Positions 44,111 through 57,760 of a stretch of DNA of 64,000 nt are shown in pieces. Under the pieces are notes generated by a model. The model did not search any database. It saw only the letters and a list, made by a program, of their open reading frames with translations, and had not been told where the DNA came from. Within the stretch, counting starts at the first letter, position 1. Each line of letters starts with the position of its first letter. Source of the DNA: Gnetum montanum (lineage: Eukaryota; Streptophyta; Gnetopsida; Gnetales; Gnetaceae); contig MNCI01034976.1 of the NCBI GenBank assembly GCA_015680685.1, positions 71,077-135,076 of the forward strand, written 5' to 3'. Made by a program: the position numbers and the translations under genes.

Positions 44111-47100
44111 TAGATCTAAGTAAGCGTGTCTGGTTAGCTTGTGGTGTGATTGTCTTAAATTTTTTTGTACATGTTTTAGGAACCCATTTTCAAATGGACA
44201 CATTGAGCAGATGGGGCATCAATATTGATGGCCTATGGTATTGAAAAATTCTCTCTAAAAATGATAGCGGTTGAGCATGTGGAAACAACTACATCGATTT
44301 GGTGTAGTTGACGTAGCAGAGCATCTCGATGCCACCATGGGGTAGTGTTAGGTGCATGCTTCCTTTTCTCAATCATGAATTCAATTGCTTAGTAGCACAA
44401 GGGTGGTAGATGTGAGTTCACATGCACATTCTAGGGAATGAATAGGATGTAGGTTCTTGTGTCCTTCATGCACCTGTAGGTGCCTTGCTCTAGGGTGCTA
44501 GCGAGTGTGTTCTTCCTTAGGATGAGTCAACCAGGAAATTAGATGAATAGAATGTGGAGGATGCTCATAGAGTACGTTAATTAGAAACATGAGTGCCTCA
44601 ATGTAGATGTTCATCTAGGATCCTCAAGTTATGATCTTGCACCAATCCTTGAGGATTATGGGTGTAGGTATTTAGGTTGTTGTTTTATGATCATATCATC
44701 TGGAAAGTTACCTTTTATGGATTCAAACACTTACACTAGCCCTTCCCTTGGAGTAACTTATCAAGTTTGAATGTTTCCTCATCCTCGATAGTAAGTTTTC
44801 CAAGGGTTAGGAGTAGTTGGATAGATGGTAGAGGCTCATGCCTCATAAATCCATTGTTTTGGCTATGTGACACTCTATTTTTGGGTTTCATGGAGGACTT
44901 TGGGGATGTGTGGTTTTTGAATGATGAATGTAGGTATATGGAAGCCTAGATCCTAGGAGGTATGTCTATTTATCTTGTGGTGTGACTATCCAAAATGTTC
45001 TAGTTTTTAGAAATGTTTGCTTTAGCCTAGGGTGTGATGGTCCTCATGGTTCACATTCATGACTCTTGAGTCAATTTGAGAGACAGATGCCCCCTCCATG
45101 GTTGATAGATATGATTGATAGAGAAAGGCTTGTGGAGGTGTGGATGTGTTCTATGATGTACATTAATTGGAAATGAGAGTGCTTTTATGCAAATGCTCAT
45201 TTGGGATCCTGAAGTGGTGGTTTAGTGCTAACCATTAAGGTTAGAGTTAGAAAGCCTAGCCATTGAGGATCATGGTGCAGGTATTTGGGTTGTCATTTTG
45301 TGATCATATCACCTTTAAAGTTATCTTTCATGGATTCAAAAACTTATGTTGGTCCTTTTCTTAGAGTAACTTGTTGAGTTTGAACATTTTCTCAACCTCA
45401 ACAATAAGTTCACCAGGGGTTAGGAGTAGTCAGACATATGGTAGAGACTCATGCTTCTTAAATCCATTGTTTTGGCTATGCGACACTCAATTTTTTGGGT
45501 TTTAGGGAGGACTTTGAGCATGTGTGGTTTCTAAATGGTGAATGTAGGTATCTAGATGCCTAGATCCTAGGAGGCATGTCTATTTATCTTGCAGTGTCTA
45601 TTTTCACCTAGGGTGCAATGTTCCTCATGGTTCACATTCATGACTCTTGAGCTGATTCAAGAGATAGATGCCCTCTATGGTTGATAGATATGATTGATTG
45701 AGAAAGGATCATGGAGGTGTGGACGTGTTCTATAGTGTTTGTAGTTAAAGAGTGTCTAGAGAGTGCGTCTATTTGTTAGAGTATGTCAACCTAGAAATTG
45801 AATGAATAAAATGTCAAGGGGGTTGGCAAAGTACATTAATTGAAAACCTGAGTGCCTCAATGCAAATGTTCATCTAGGATCCTTAAGCCATGGTCTTGTG
45901 CTAACCCTCAAGGCTGGAGCAAGAACACCTAGTCATTGAGGATCATGGATGTAGATGTTTTGGTTATCGTTTCATGATCATATCATCTCAAAAGTTACTT
46001 TTCGTGGATTTAAAGACTTACGCTAGCCCTTCCCTTGGAGTAACTTGTTGAGTTTGAACATTTTCTCATCCTTAGTAGTAATTTTTGCAAGGGTTAGTAG
46101 TAGTCAGCCAGATGGTAGAGGCTCACGCCTCATAAATCCATTGTTTTGACTGCACGACACTCTAGTCTTGGGTTTCATGGAGGACTTTGGGGGTGTGTGG
46201 TTTCTAAATGGTGAATGCAAGTATATGGAAGCCTAGATTCTAGGAGGTGTGTCTATTTATCTTATAGTGTGACTATTTAGAATGTTGTGAGTTGGACACA
46301 TCAAGAAAATGGGGCATCAATACTGATGGCTATGGTATTGAAAAAGTCTCTCTAAAAATGAGAGTGGTTGAGCACATGTGAACAGTTATGTCGATTTGCT
46401 GCAGTTGAGGTAGAAAAGCATATCAACACCCCCAAAAGGTAGCATCAAGTACATGCTTTCTTTGCCTAATCATAGATTCAATTGCTTCGTAGCACATAGG
46501 TGGTAGATGTGAGTTCATGTGCATGTGTTGGGGAACAAAGAGGACATATGTTCTTGTGTCCTTCATGCATGTGTGGGTGCCTTGCTCTAGGGTGTTAGTG
46601 AGTGTGTTCTTCTTTGGGATGAGTCAACCAAGAAATTGGTTGAATAGAATGTGGAGGGTGCTCATGAAGTACATTAATCAAAAAGAGAGTGCCTTAATGC
46701 AATTATTCATCTAGGATCCTCAAGTTGTGATCTTCTGCTAATGCTTAAGGTTGGAGCAAGAAAGCCTAGTCATCTTCGATCATGGGTGTAGACATTTGAG
46801 TCACTATTTTGTAATCATATCATCTCGAATGTTACCTTTCATGGATTCAAAGACTTACACTATTCCTTCCCTTGGAGTATCTTGTTGAGTTTGAACATTT
46901 TCTCATCCTTGGTAGTTATTTTTTCAAGGGTCAGGAGTAGTTAGATAGATGGTAGAGGATCACACCTTGTAAATCCACTATTTTGGCCACACAACACTCT
47001 ATTTTTGGGTTTCAAGGAGGACTTTGGGGGTGTGTGGCTTGTAAATGATGAATGTGGGTATGTGGAAGCCTAGATCATAGGAGGCATGTCTATTTATCTT

Positions 47101-50100
47101 GTAGTATGATTGTTTTGAATGTTGTGGTTTTTAGTAATGTCTATGTTAGCCTAGGCTGCCATTGTCCTCATGGTTTACATTCATGACTCTTGAGCTGATT
47201 TGAGAGATAAATGCCCTCCTTGGTTGATAGATATGATTGATAGAGAAAGGCTCATGGAGGTGTGGACATGTTCTATGATGTTTGTGATTAAAGAGTATCT
47301 AGGGAGTGCATCTATTTGTTAGGGTGAGTCAACTAGGAAACTGGATGAATAGAATTTGGAAGGTGCTCATGGAGAATGTTAATCAACAACATGAATGTCT
47401 CAATGCAAATGTTCATTTGGGATTGTCAAGTTATGGTCTTGCACTAACTCTTGAGGCCATAGCAAGAAAGCCTAGTCATCGAGGATCATGGGTGGAGATA
47501 TTCATTTCCATTTTGTGATCATATCATCTTGAAAGTTACCTTTTCTAGATTCAAAGACTTACATTAGCCCTTCTTTTGTAGTAACTTGTTGAGTTTGAAT
47601 GTTTGCTCATCCTTGGAAATAAGTTTTCCAAGGGTTAGAAGTAGTTAGATAGATGGTAGAGGCTCATGCCTCATAAATCCATTGTTTTTACTACACAACA
47701 CTCTATTTTTGGGTTTCATGAAGGACTTTAAGGGTGTGTGGTTTCTAAATAGTGAATGCGGGTATCTGGAAGCCTATATCCTAAGAGGCATGTTGGATTA
47801 TCTTTCGATGTCATTGTATTGGATGTTCTAGTTTTTAGGAATGTTTGTGTTAGCCTAGGATGTGATGGTCCTCATGGTTCACATTCATGACTCTTAAGCT
47901 GATTCAAGAGATAGATGTCCTTCCTAGTTGATAGATACAATTCATAGAGAAAGGCTCGTGGAGGTGTGGATGTGTTTTGTGGTGTCCATTGTTAAAGAGT
48001 GTCTAGAAAGTGCTTCTGTTTATTAGGGTGAGTCAACCAAGAAATCAGTTGAACAGAATGTGGAGGATGCTCGCAGAGTATGTTAATTAAAAACATGAGT
48101 GCCTTCATGAAATTTTTCATTTGGGATCCTCAAGCCATGATCTTGTGCTAACCCTCAAGGTTGGAGCAAGAAAGCCGAGTCATATTGGATCATGGGTGTA
48201 GATATTTGGGTTGACATTTCATGATCATATCATATTGAAAGTTAATTTTTGTGGATTCAAAGACATACACTGGCCCTTCCCTTGAAGTAACTTATTGACT
48301 TTGAACATTTTCTCATCCTTGGTAGTAAGTTCTCCAAGGGTGAGTAGTTAGATAGATGGTAGAGGCTCATGCCTTGTAAATCCATTATTTTGGCTATGTG
48401 ACACTCTATTTTTGGGTTTCATGGAGGACTTTGGGGGTGTGTAGTTTCTAAACAATGAATGTGGGTATCTAGATGTCTGGATCCTAAGAGGAATTTTATA
48501 TTATATTGTGGTGTGACTGTATTGAATGTTCTAGTTTTTATAAATGCTTATGTTAGCCTAGGATGCCATGGTCCTCATGGTTCATGTTCATGACTCTTGC
48601 GCTAATTCAAGAGATAGATGACATCCCTAGTTCATAGATTTGATTGATAGAGAAAGGCTCATGAAGGTGTGGACGTGTTTCGTGGTGTTCATGGTTAAAG
48701 AGTGTCTAGCTAGTGCATATTTTTGTTAGGATGAGTCAACTAGGAAATCAGATGAATAGAATGTGGAGGGTCCTCATAAAGTATGTTAATTAGAAATGTG
48801 AGTGCCTCAATGCAAATGTTCATCTAGGATCCTCAACATGTGGTCTTACGCTAACACTCAAGGCTGGAGCAAGAAAGCTCAGTCATCTTAAATCATGGGT
48901 GCAGATAGTCGGGTTGCCATTTTGTGATCATATCATCTTGAAAGTTATCTTTTATGGACTTAAAGACTTACACTGGACCTTCCCTTGGAGTAACTTGTTG
49001 AGCTTAAACATTTTCTCATCCTTAGAAGTAAGTTTTCCAAGGGTTAGAAGTAGTCAAATAGATGGTAGAGGCTCATGCCTCGTAAATCCATTGTTTTAGC
49101 TCTACAACACTCTATTTTTGGGTTTCATGGAGGAATTTGAAGGTGTGTGGTTTCTGAATAGTGAATGTGGGTATCTAGAAGTCTAGATCATAGGAGTTGT
49201 ATCTATTTATCTTCTGGTGTGACTATTTAGAATGTTCTAGTTTTCAAGAATGTCTTTGTTAGCCTAGGGTGCCATTGTCCTCATGGTTCATGTTCATGAT
49301 TCTTGAGCCAATTTAAGAGATAGATCCCCTCCCTAGTTGATAGCTATGATTGATAGGGAAAGGCTCATGGAGGTGTGGACATGTTTTGTGTTGTCCATGA
49401 TTAAAGAGTGTTTAGCGAGTGTTTCAATTTATTAGGGTGAGTCAACTAGGAAACTGAATGAATAGAATGTGGAGGGTGCTCATCATGGTCTTGCATTAAC
49501 CCTTGAGGTTAGAGGAAGAAAGCCCAATCATTGAAGATCATGGGTGTAGATATTTGGATTGCAATTTCATGATCATATCATCTCAAAAGTTACCTTTCCT
49601 AGATTCAAAGACAAATGATGGCCCTTCCCTTGGAGTAACTTGTTGAGTTTGAACATTTGTGCATCCTTGACAGTAAGTTTTCCAAGTGTTAGAAGTAGTT
49701 AGATAGATGGTAGAGGCTCATGCCTCATAAATCCATTATTTTGGCTACATGACACTCTATTTTTGGGTTTCATGAAGGACTTTGGGGGTGTGTGGTTTCT
49801 GAATGGTGAATGTAGGTATCTAGAAGCCTAGATCTTAGGATGCATATCTATTTATCTTGTGGTGTGACTATTCTGGATGTTCTAGTTTTAGGAATATCTA
49901 TGTTAGCCTAGGGTGTGATGGTCCTCATGGTTCATATTCATGACTCTTGAGTCTATTCGAGAGATAGATGCCCACCCTAGTTGATAGATACAATTGATAG
50001 AGAGAGGTTTGTGGAGGTGTGGATGTGTTTTATGTTGTTTGTGGTTAAATAATGTCTAGTGAGTGTGTCTATTTCTTAGGGTGAGTCAACCTATAAATTG

Positions 50101-51965
50101 GATGAATTGAATGTTGAGGGTTTTGGTGGAGTATGTAAAATGAAAATGTGAATGCCTCAATGCAAATTTTCATATGGGATTCTCAAGTCATGGTCCAACA
50201 TTAACCCTCAAGATCAAAGCTAGAAAGTTGAGCTACTGAGGATCATGATGTAGGTATTCTCATTGTCATTTTGTAATCATTATCACCTCAAAAGTTATCA
50301 TTTGTGAATTCAAAGACTTATGTTGGTCCTTCCCTTAGAGTAACTTGTTGAGTTAGAATTTTTGCTCATCCTTGGCAATAATGTTTCCAAGGGTTAGGAG
50401 TAGTTGAATAGATGGTAAAGGCTCATGCTCCATAAATCCACTATTTTGGATGCACGACATTCTATTTTTAGGTTTCATGGAGGACTTTGGGGATGTGTGG
50501 TTTCTAAATAGTGAATGTAGGTATCTAGGAGCCTAGATCATAGGAGGTGTATCTATTAATCTTGTGGTGTGATTATTCTAAATGTTCTAGTTTTCAAGAA
50601 TTTCTATGTTAGCCTAGGATGCCATGGTCCTCATGGTTCGTGTTCATGACTCTTGAGTTGATTTGAGAGATAGATGCGCTCCTTGATTGATAGATATGAT
50701 TGATAGAGAAAGGCTTATGGAGGTGTGGACATGTTCTGTGATGTCCATGGTTAAAGAACATCTAGCGAGTATGTTTGTTTATTAGGATGAGTCAATGAGG
50801 AAACTGGATGAATAGAATGTGGAGGGCACTTGTAGAGTACGTTAACGAAAAACGTGAATGTTCATATGGGATTTTCAAGTTGTGGTCTTGTGTTAACACT
50901 CAAGGCTAGAGAAAGAAAGCCCAATCATCGAGGATCATGGGAGCAGATATTCAAGTTGTCATTTTGTGATTATATGATCTCAAAAGTTACCTTTCCTAGA
51001 CTCAAAGACTTACACTTGCCCTTCCCTTGGAGTAACTTATTGAGTTTGAACATTTTCTCATCCTTAGTAGTAAGTTTTCCAAGGGTTAGGAGTAGGCAAA
51101 TAGATAGTAGAGGCTCATGCCTTGTAAATCCATTATTTTAGCTATGCAACACTCTATTTTTGGATTTCATAGAGGACTTTGGGGGTATGTGGTTTCTAAA
51201 TGGTGAATGCAGGTATCTGGAAGCCTAGATCCTAGGATGTGTGTTTATTTATCTTGTAGTGTGATTATTCCAAATGTGTTCTATGTATTCATGAATGTCA
51301 ATTTTAGCCTAGGGTGTGGTGGTCCTCATGGTTCATGTTCATGACTCTTGAGCTGATTTGAGAGATAGATGCTCCCTCTGTGGTTGATAACATATGATTG
51401 ATAGAAAAAGGCTCGTGGAGGTGTGGATGTGTTTTGTGGTGTCCATAGTTAAAATGTGTTCAATGAGCATCCCCATTTCTTAGGCTGAGTCAACATGAAA
51501 ATTAGATGAATAGAATGTCAAGGGTGCTTGTGGAGTACATTAAATAAAAAACATGAGTGCCTCAATGCAAATGTTCATCTTGGATTGTCAAGTCATGGTC
51601 CAATGTCAACCCTTGAGGTTGAATTTAGAAAGCCTATCCATTGAGCATCATGATGCAGGTATTCAGGTTGGTGTTTTGTGATCATATTACCTCAAAAGTT
51701 ATCTTTCATGGATTCAAAGACATTACGTTGGCCCTTCCTTTGGAGTAAATTTTTGAGTTTGAACATTTGCTCATCCTTGGTAGTAAGTTTTCCAAGGGTT
51801 AGGAGTAGTTGGACAGATGGCAGAGGCTCATGCCTTGTAAATCCATTGTTTTGGCTATGTGACACTCTATTTTTTGGTTTCATGGAGGACTTTGGGGGTG
51901 TGTGGTTTCTAAATAATGAATGTGGATATTTGGAAGCCTAGATCCTAGGAGGCATGTTTGTTTAT
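44111..51965 (+). repeat. ~700-bp tandem array, about eleven copies
   Basis: A marker GGAGTAACTTGTTGAGTTTG recurs at 44750, 45363, 46037, 46874, 47577, 48284, 48987, 49632, 50337, 51029 and 51742. Spacing is about 613, 674, 837, 703, 707, 703, 645, 705, 692 and 713 bp. Each unit has the same order of blocks, including GGGTGAGTCAACCAGGAAA, GATGGTAGAGGCTCATGCC and CATTCATGACTCTTGAG. Two units (before 44750 and 46874) carry an extra ~300-bp block with GGGGCATCAATACTGATGGC. Short frames of 60-95 codons recur with SFPRVRSSWIDGRGSCLVNP-like words, but they are stopped or shifted in most copies. I treat the array as satellite DNA. Confidence 0.9.
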
Positions 51966-52500
51966 CCTCAATGCAAATGTTCATCCTGGATCTTCAAGGT
52001 GAGGCTAAGGGATGGAAACATCCTTGCCCTGAAGGATGTGATTTTGAAGATGTGGCTACAATCAATTTTTTTTTACATTCATAATTTGATGGTGTAGTTT
52101 CATGTTGCTTAAGATGGCTCATTGATGAGTCATAAATTATTGGTTGTGATATTGCAACCATGATATCATGTATGCGATATCATGTACGCAATATCACAGC
52201 CTAGACGTGATATTGTAGCCTATTTGCTCATCTATAAATAAGAGGTAGGCTAGTTTGGTAGGTAGTTTTGGGAAGTTTTTAAGTTTAAGTTCAATAGCTT
52301 TGTAGAGACTCTTTGTCAGTTTTCCTCTCAATCCTTTTCTCCTAGTACATGCCCGTAGTGTGCTGATTGTAATTGTACAACATCCTTATTCGAGTGTGAT
52401 GTACTTGGACACGCACATGACCAACAATAAAGATTGAGATTACTTCATCATTGTAGCTAAAAATAGGTATTTATTGACTTGGAATTTATCTCATTGTGGT
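51966..52500 (+). mobile_element. LTR-like segment of another family, possibly a solo LTR
   Basis: Beyond the array is a stretch with LTR-like features: an inverted repeat GTGATATTGC / GCAATATCAC at 52146-52197, a TATA box TCTATAAATA at 52231-52240, a leader-like region, and CAATAAAGATTGAG near 52424. Near 52496 TGGTAATGCATC is weakly like a primer-binding site. It is unlike the LTRs of A-D. Borders are uncertain. It joins directly to the truncated 5' end of element C. Confidence 0.45.
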
Positions 52501-52509
52501 AATGCATCA

Positions 52510-54100
52510 AGATCTTTCTTCACCTCTAGCCTTAACAGGTCCACATGGTGAGCTTGCAAGACAACTGAACCCAGAGTCAATAGACTGGGGATCATTTGCA
52601 GATAGCACTGTAGCATCTTAGAAACATCCCTAGACTAGCCTGAATAGCTAGCCCAAGCCCTAAATTTAGAGGCTAGGGATGTAACTGAGGATCCTCTCAT
52701 TAAGATGCCTGTGACAACATCCAGGGGGAAAGTAAAAATGTTAAAACTTAGTTCCCTCCTAGATTCACAAACACACAAAGATGTGTCTAAGATGCTGCAA
52801 GATAACATCGAGGTCTTTGCGTGGTTATACAACAACATGCTAGGTTTAGATCTGAGGATTATATGACACAACATTATGTTAGATCTACGTATGAAAGAAG
52901 TTAAGCAGAAGGCTCGCAAGGTTAAACTAGAGATTGCACTGGCCGTATAGGATGAAATCACCAAGCTGTATTAGGCTGGTTTCATCTGGGTGGTTGATTA
53001 CTTAGAGTGGATGTCAAACATGATTGTAGTTTCTAAGAAAATAGGAGGAATATGAATTTGTATAGACTTCTAGGATTTGAACAAAGCCATGATCAAGGAT
53101 GGCTTTCCATTGCCGAGTATTGATCAACTCATCGACACTACGGCTAGTCACGCTCTGTTATCCTTCATGGATGGTTTCTATGGCTACAACCAAATTCACA
53201 TCAACCTAGAGCATTAGTTAACAATGACTTTCATGACCCCATGGGGTACTTTTTATTACACTATGATGTCCTTTGGGCTCAGGAACATTGGAGCAACCTA
53301 CCAGAGAGCCATGAATTACATCTTTAGCGACTACATCTTAGAAATGCTGAATGACTACATGGATGACATAGCGGTCAAATCTAAAGAGGCCATTGATCAT
53401 CCCAATGATTTAGGTGTAGTCCTCAAGTATTGCTAGATGCATGATTTATGCCTTAACCCAAAAAAGTGTGTGTTCGGGGTGAGAACTGGATGCATGTTAG
53501 GGTTTGTGGTATTGAAGGCTAGAATACGAGTGGACCCTGACAAAGTTAAGGCCATTGTTAATCTAGTGCCTCCTAAAAAACTTAAAGAATTACACAGGTT
53601 GCAAGTTAGAGTACAGTTCATTAGGAGGTTTATAGCAAAGTTGACTGACAAGTTACAACCCATGCAGCATCTACTAAAGAAAGGGGTTAACTTCGAATGG
53701 ACAACACAATGCCAACAAGCCTTTGATGATATGAAGAAAGAGCTTTTACACCTCTTGACTGTGTAACCACCATAGAGGGATATGCCTTTCTTCATCTACC
53801 TTGTCACCTCAGACACATCTATCAAGATACTATTATATCAGAGACAAGACAACAACTCTAACATTCCAGTGTATTAGCTAAGTCATGCATTGATAGCGTA
53901 TGAGGCAAAATACAATGAGGTGGAGAGAAACTACCTTGCCCTAGTCTTTGCATTAAAGAAATGGAGGCATTATCTATTTTTTAGTAAGGTTAATATCATT
54001 TGTAAGAGATATGTACTCTAGGCTATAAAAAAAATCTATATGAGAGCAACAAGATAGCCCAGTGGAAAGCCATAACTGTGGAATTCGATTTGCATTATGT
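52510..54100 (+). pseudogene. Element C reverse transcriptase and RNase H, heavily broken
   Basis: LEARDVTEDPL near 52670 matches the A extension. RT motifs: ICIDF-stop-DLNKAMIKDGF near 53060, LLSFMDGFYGYNQI near 53160, active site YMDD at 53356-53367 and LNPKKCVFGVRTG near 53450. RNase H: FFIYLVTSD near 53790 and LSHALIAYEAKYNEVE near 53880. At least ten stops interrupt the frame (for example at 52863, 52948, 52972, 53055, 53434, 53764 and 53876), many replacing Q or R codons by TAG, TAA or TGA. Confidence 0.9.
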
Positions 54101-54720
54101 GAGCCAATCATCGATGAAAGGTCAAGCTATAGTTATGCAACTCATGACCTCACCCGTTGATGATTGGGCAATCATAGATCCTAAATTCCTTGACGAGCAT
54201 GTTACCACTATCAACGCAATCCCGTAACATCTTGAAGCCACTTTGCATTTCAACGGTGCCTTGACCATGTGAGGAGATAGTGTACTTGCCATCATTACAT
54301 TCCCCTCTAGGGAAATGCAACCATTTTCTTATCATTTTATGTTCCTTTGTATGAACAATGTGGTAAAGTATGAAGGATTACTTAGGGACCTCTTAGCAGC
54401 CCAAGCATTAAGCATTCAACACCTGGTGATTCGTGGCGATTCACAACTCATTGTGAATCAAATCATTGGGGTTTATGCCTAAAAAGCTACACATCTACAG
54501 GCCTATTGTGACTTAGTGAAAAGTATGCTCAAACAGTTTGTAACAACAGGCATTCAACTTGTGCCATGCAACGAAAACACTGTGGCAGACGCCTTGGCCA
54601 CCCTAGCATTAAATGTGCCACCACACTTGTTCACAAGCTTGCTTGCTTCGATTATCGAGTGTATGGAGCCTATCACTCAGGTGCTACATGTAGCCTCTGT
54701 AAGTGTTGCGGACACCTAGG
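54101..54720 (+). pseudogene. Element C second RNase H domain, broken
   Basis: LHFNGALTM-stop-GDSV near 54245, NNVVKYEGLL near 54355, VIRGDSQLIVNQI near 54425 and ENTVADALATLAL near 54575. The first aspartate is Asn and the second-motif glutamate is Lys, so two metal ligands are gone. Stops near 54271 and 54480. Confidence 0.85.
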
Positions 54721-55965
54721 AGTGGTACGCCAACATTAAAGCCTACTTACAAAATGGCGAGCCCCCACGTGGATTGACATTTACCTAGAGAGATGTGATC
54801 TACAAGTGTGCTTGGTAATATGTGCTCATGGGAGACGATGCCATGTGTAGATGCTCCTTTGATGGGATATTGTTGGCATGCATAAATGAGGAGCAAGCAT
54901 AGAAGGTCATTAATGAAGTACACGAGGGATTGCGTGGTGGAAACATAGCACCTAGGGCCATGGTAGCAAAAATCAGATACCTAGGGTACTATTGGCCTCA
55001 CATGGAGCACGATTACTTAGCCAAAGTTAAGACTTGTGATACGTGCCAAAGATATGCAAATCTCATACATGTTTCACCTATAGAGTTGCACCTGACGTAG
55101 ATCACGTGGCCTTTCCAACGATGGGGACTAGACAACATAGGACCTATCACACCTAAGTTTTCCATAGGGCATAGCTTCATCATCACCACCACTGAGTATT
55201 TTACGAAGTGGGTGGAGGCTATTATTGTTAGGAAGACTACATCCCAGCAGGTTTGCCACTTCATCTTAGATAACATCGTGATGAGGTTTGGGCTCCCCAT
55301 GACTATTGTGACCGAAAATGGGCCACAATTTAGTAGTGCGGAAACCAAAACCTTTTGCAGTAATCTTGGCATTAGGCAATCGTTCTCTTCGCCATACTAC
55401 CCATAGGAAAATGGACAGGCAGAAGCTACGAATAAGTCCATCATCAAATTGCTTAAGAAAAATGCTTAACAACAGCAAGAGGCAATGGCATGAGCAAATC
55501 CTCTATGTGCTGTGGGCTTACAGGATGACATGCAAGACTACAACAGGTAAGAATCCTTACAATCTTGTTTATGGATCTGAAGCAGTGTTACCTCTTGAGC
55601 TGCAGGTACCCTCACTTCGAATGATCCTGTCAAACATCATGAGTGAAGCCCAAAATAATGAGTTGAGGATCATCAACCTTGACTCAATAGAGGAGGAACG
55701 TGCATAGAAAATTGGTCGCATAGAGTAATATTAGAACATGCAATTGCAGAAGCATCATGCAAACCTGTATCAATGGTCAGTAAAGAAGGGAGACCTTGTT
55801 CTCAAGGCTATCAGTGAGCATGTGAACAAATTCTCATCAAACTGGGAAGGTCCATTCATGGTCACAAAAGCCTACGGGAATGATGCCTTCAAGCTGGCAG
55901 ACATGGATGGCAACGAGCTTGCAAATCTTGTGAATCACTCATATCTCAAGTCATACTACATTTGA
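54721..55965 (+). pseudogene. Element C integrase, broken
   Basis: HHCC region VHEGLRGGNIAP (the second His is Asn) and VKTCDTCQRYAN near 54915-55055. Core: WGLDNIGPIT near 55120, VTENGPQFSS near 55310 with Glu in place of the second catalytic Asp, and SPYYP-stop-ENGQAEATNKSI near 55390. A one-base shift lies near 55455-55465. C-terminal NWEGPFMV near 55840 and final SYLKSYYI before the stop at 55963-55965. Confidence 0.9.
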
Positions 55966-55984
55966 AGCATCAGCAAGGTAAGAA

Positions 55985-56395
55985 ATCATCCACTACAATG
56001 TAAAAATGGCAAAACTCATCTGCTACAATGTAAAACTAGCAAACCAATGTCTGCTATGACATAAAATTGGCAAAGGTAGTTTGCTACAACTATAAATTGG
56101 TACAGACTATTCACCATGACGCAAAACTAGCAAGGCACATCCGATACGACATTAAACTAGCACAGAAGGTCCACCATGACTTTAAACTAGCCTATCCATT
56201 TTCTGCTATGATGATAAACTAGCACAATGGTTTGCTAGAACCTTAAACTAGCACTACCACCATCCGCTACAACGATAAACTCGCACAACGGTCTACTAGG
56301 ACCTTAAACTAGTGCAGCGTAGTTTGCTGAGATCTTAAAAAAATGCATTAGATGATCTACCAAGACCTTAAAATAGGTTCACAACACATCACTAG
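55985..56395 (+). repeat. Post-integrase tandem repeat of element C
   Basis: About eleven units of 35-40 bp with the core GTCYGCTAYGACNTTAAACT followed by AGCA. Matches the repeats after IN in A and B. Confidence 0.82.
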
Positions 56396-57741
56396 CATGC
56401 ATCCATGACTCATCAAACAAGCAAGTGTGCACACTACCAAAACAGGGTGGGACGTTGCAGTTCTAGAATGCAGTTCACGATGCCAAGAAAACGTCCAATG
56501 GAATATGTGCAATGCCACTACCCCTGGCATCTTTTTGATCCTCTGAAGATGTTGTATGAAATTTTGCTAACCTTCTGGAGCTACCACTATCACTGCCCTT
56601 TACCCTGGTGATAGCTTCTATAGTCAGCGCCTATTGCTGGAGTTCCAGCACTATTGTGGCCCAGCCACAATGTTGTTATCTTTCGACCCCCTCCAGCATC
56701 TAAGCCCAAAAGACATTCAGCTATTGGGTAGCCCATCTCATAGCTGAGCTACATAATTTTTTCCTTGGGTAGGAACTCCTAAGCACTCACATCACCACAA
56801 TTCCTAGCTACCTCAGTGCCTACCTCTCCACACTGATGCTGCCAGACCTGTTGATGGCCTTTCTGGTTTGGACGTCGCATGCCTCAGCAATAATGTCCAG
56901 TGTTCTAGTACCATTCAAAGCAAGCAAGAAATTTTCCTGTTATTTCACTTAATGGTTTTTTCTTCTGGTTTGCTCTTTGTTGTGTTTGCAAGATACGTGC
57001 TAAAGCAGCGTCAACTGAGGGTGCGTTTCGCCAAGGGGTCAGGATGCTACATCATTCCAAGGTGGTCACCCTGACTAGCTTGGCTACTTTGGAGTGCATA
57101 TCCTCTCTTCATTCTTAACCTCTACCTCATTCCTTACACATGAAATTCTCCTTTTCACACATCTTTTACAATTTTTCACCGATTCCTATAAAGCCCTCTG
57201 ATATGCTCAACCGCAAAGTCCATGATGTGTGTAATGCAACTCGCTGGATGGGAAGCATTTGTAGGTAGGTTAAAGCCCCATGTGGATGTAATGCAACTCA
57301 TCCTGGGAAAGAAACACCTATACTACAACAACAAGGTTGTTTGCAAATGTAAATGGCGGAACAACCAAAGAAAAGCATAAAAGGGAAAAAGCTTGCACAA
57401 AAAGAAAAAAAACGCATGCCTAAAATAAATGGCACATTAGCTATTTCACACTGACCATATCTAAGCATTCAGATGAGAGGTCAGATGCCTGCAAAAGAAA
57501 GATGCTTATGCATATTGACTCCCTTACTAACATTTCGATGAGGAACCACATTGCTACTTCTTTCCCTTCCTGAAACCGTTCTCACAGCTCCACCCTTTTC
57601 CCTTTTCCTACATAACTATCTTAGCACTTTCAAGTGTAGCTAAGAGACATTTGGATGACTACTATAGAATTAATATTAGCATATTGTCTTTCTTGGTGTT
57701 TCGTATTCTTTGTCAGTGTCTCTTAGGCCCGTCCTCCAGAT
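56396..57741 (+). other. Element C 3' non-coding region
   Basis: No recognised domain. Short frames at 56405-56611 and 56868-57074 are unsupported. An A-rich tract lies near 57360-57430, as in element B. Confidence 0.55.
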
Positions 57742-57760
57742 GTCAACAAAGAGGGGCTAA
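57742..57760 (+). other. Element C polypurine tract
   Basis: GTCAACAAAGAGGGGCTAA directly before the LTR start TAAAACACCC (TG changed to TA). Confidence 0.9.

Noticed and set aside
44767-44949. Recurring frame with SFPRVRSSWIDGRGSC-like words in the ~700-bp array
   Set aside because: Open in only some copies, shifted or stopped in others, and short. Recurrence is explained by tandem duplication. Kept only as part of a finding.
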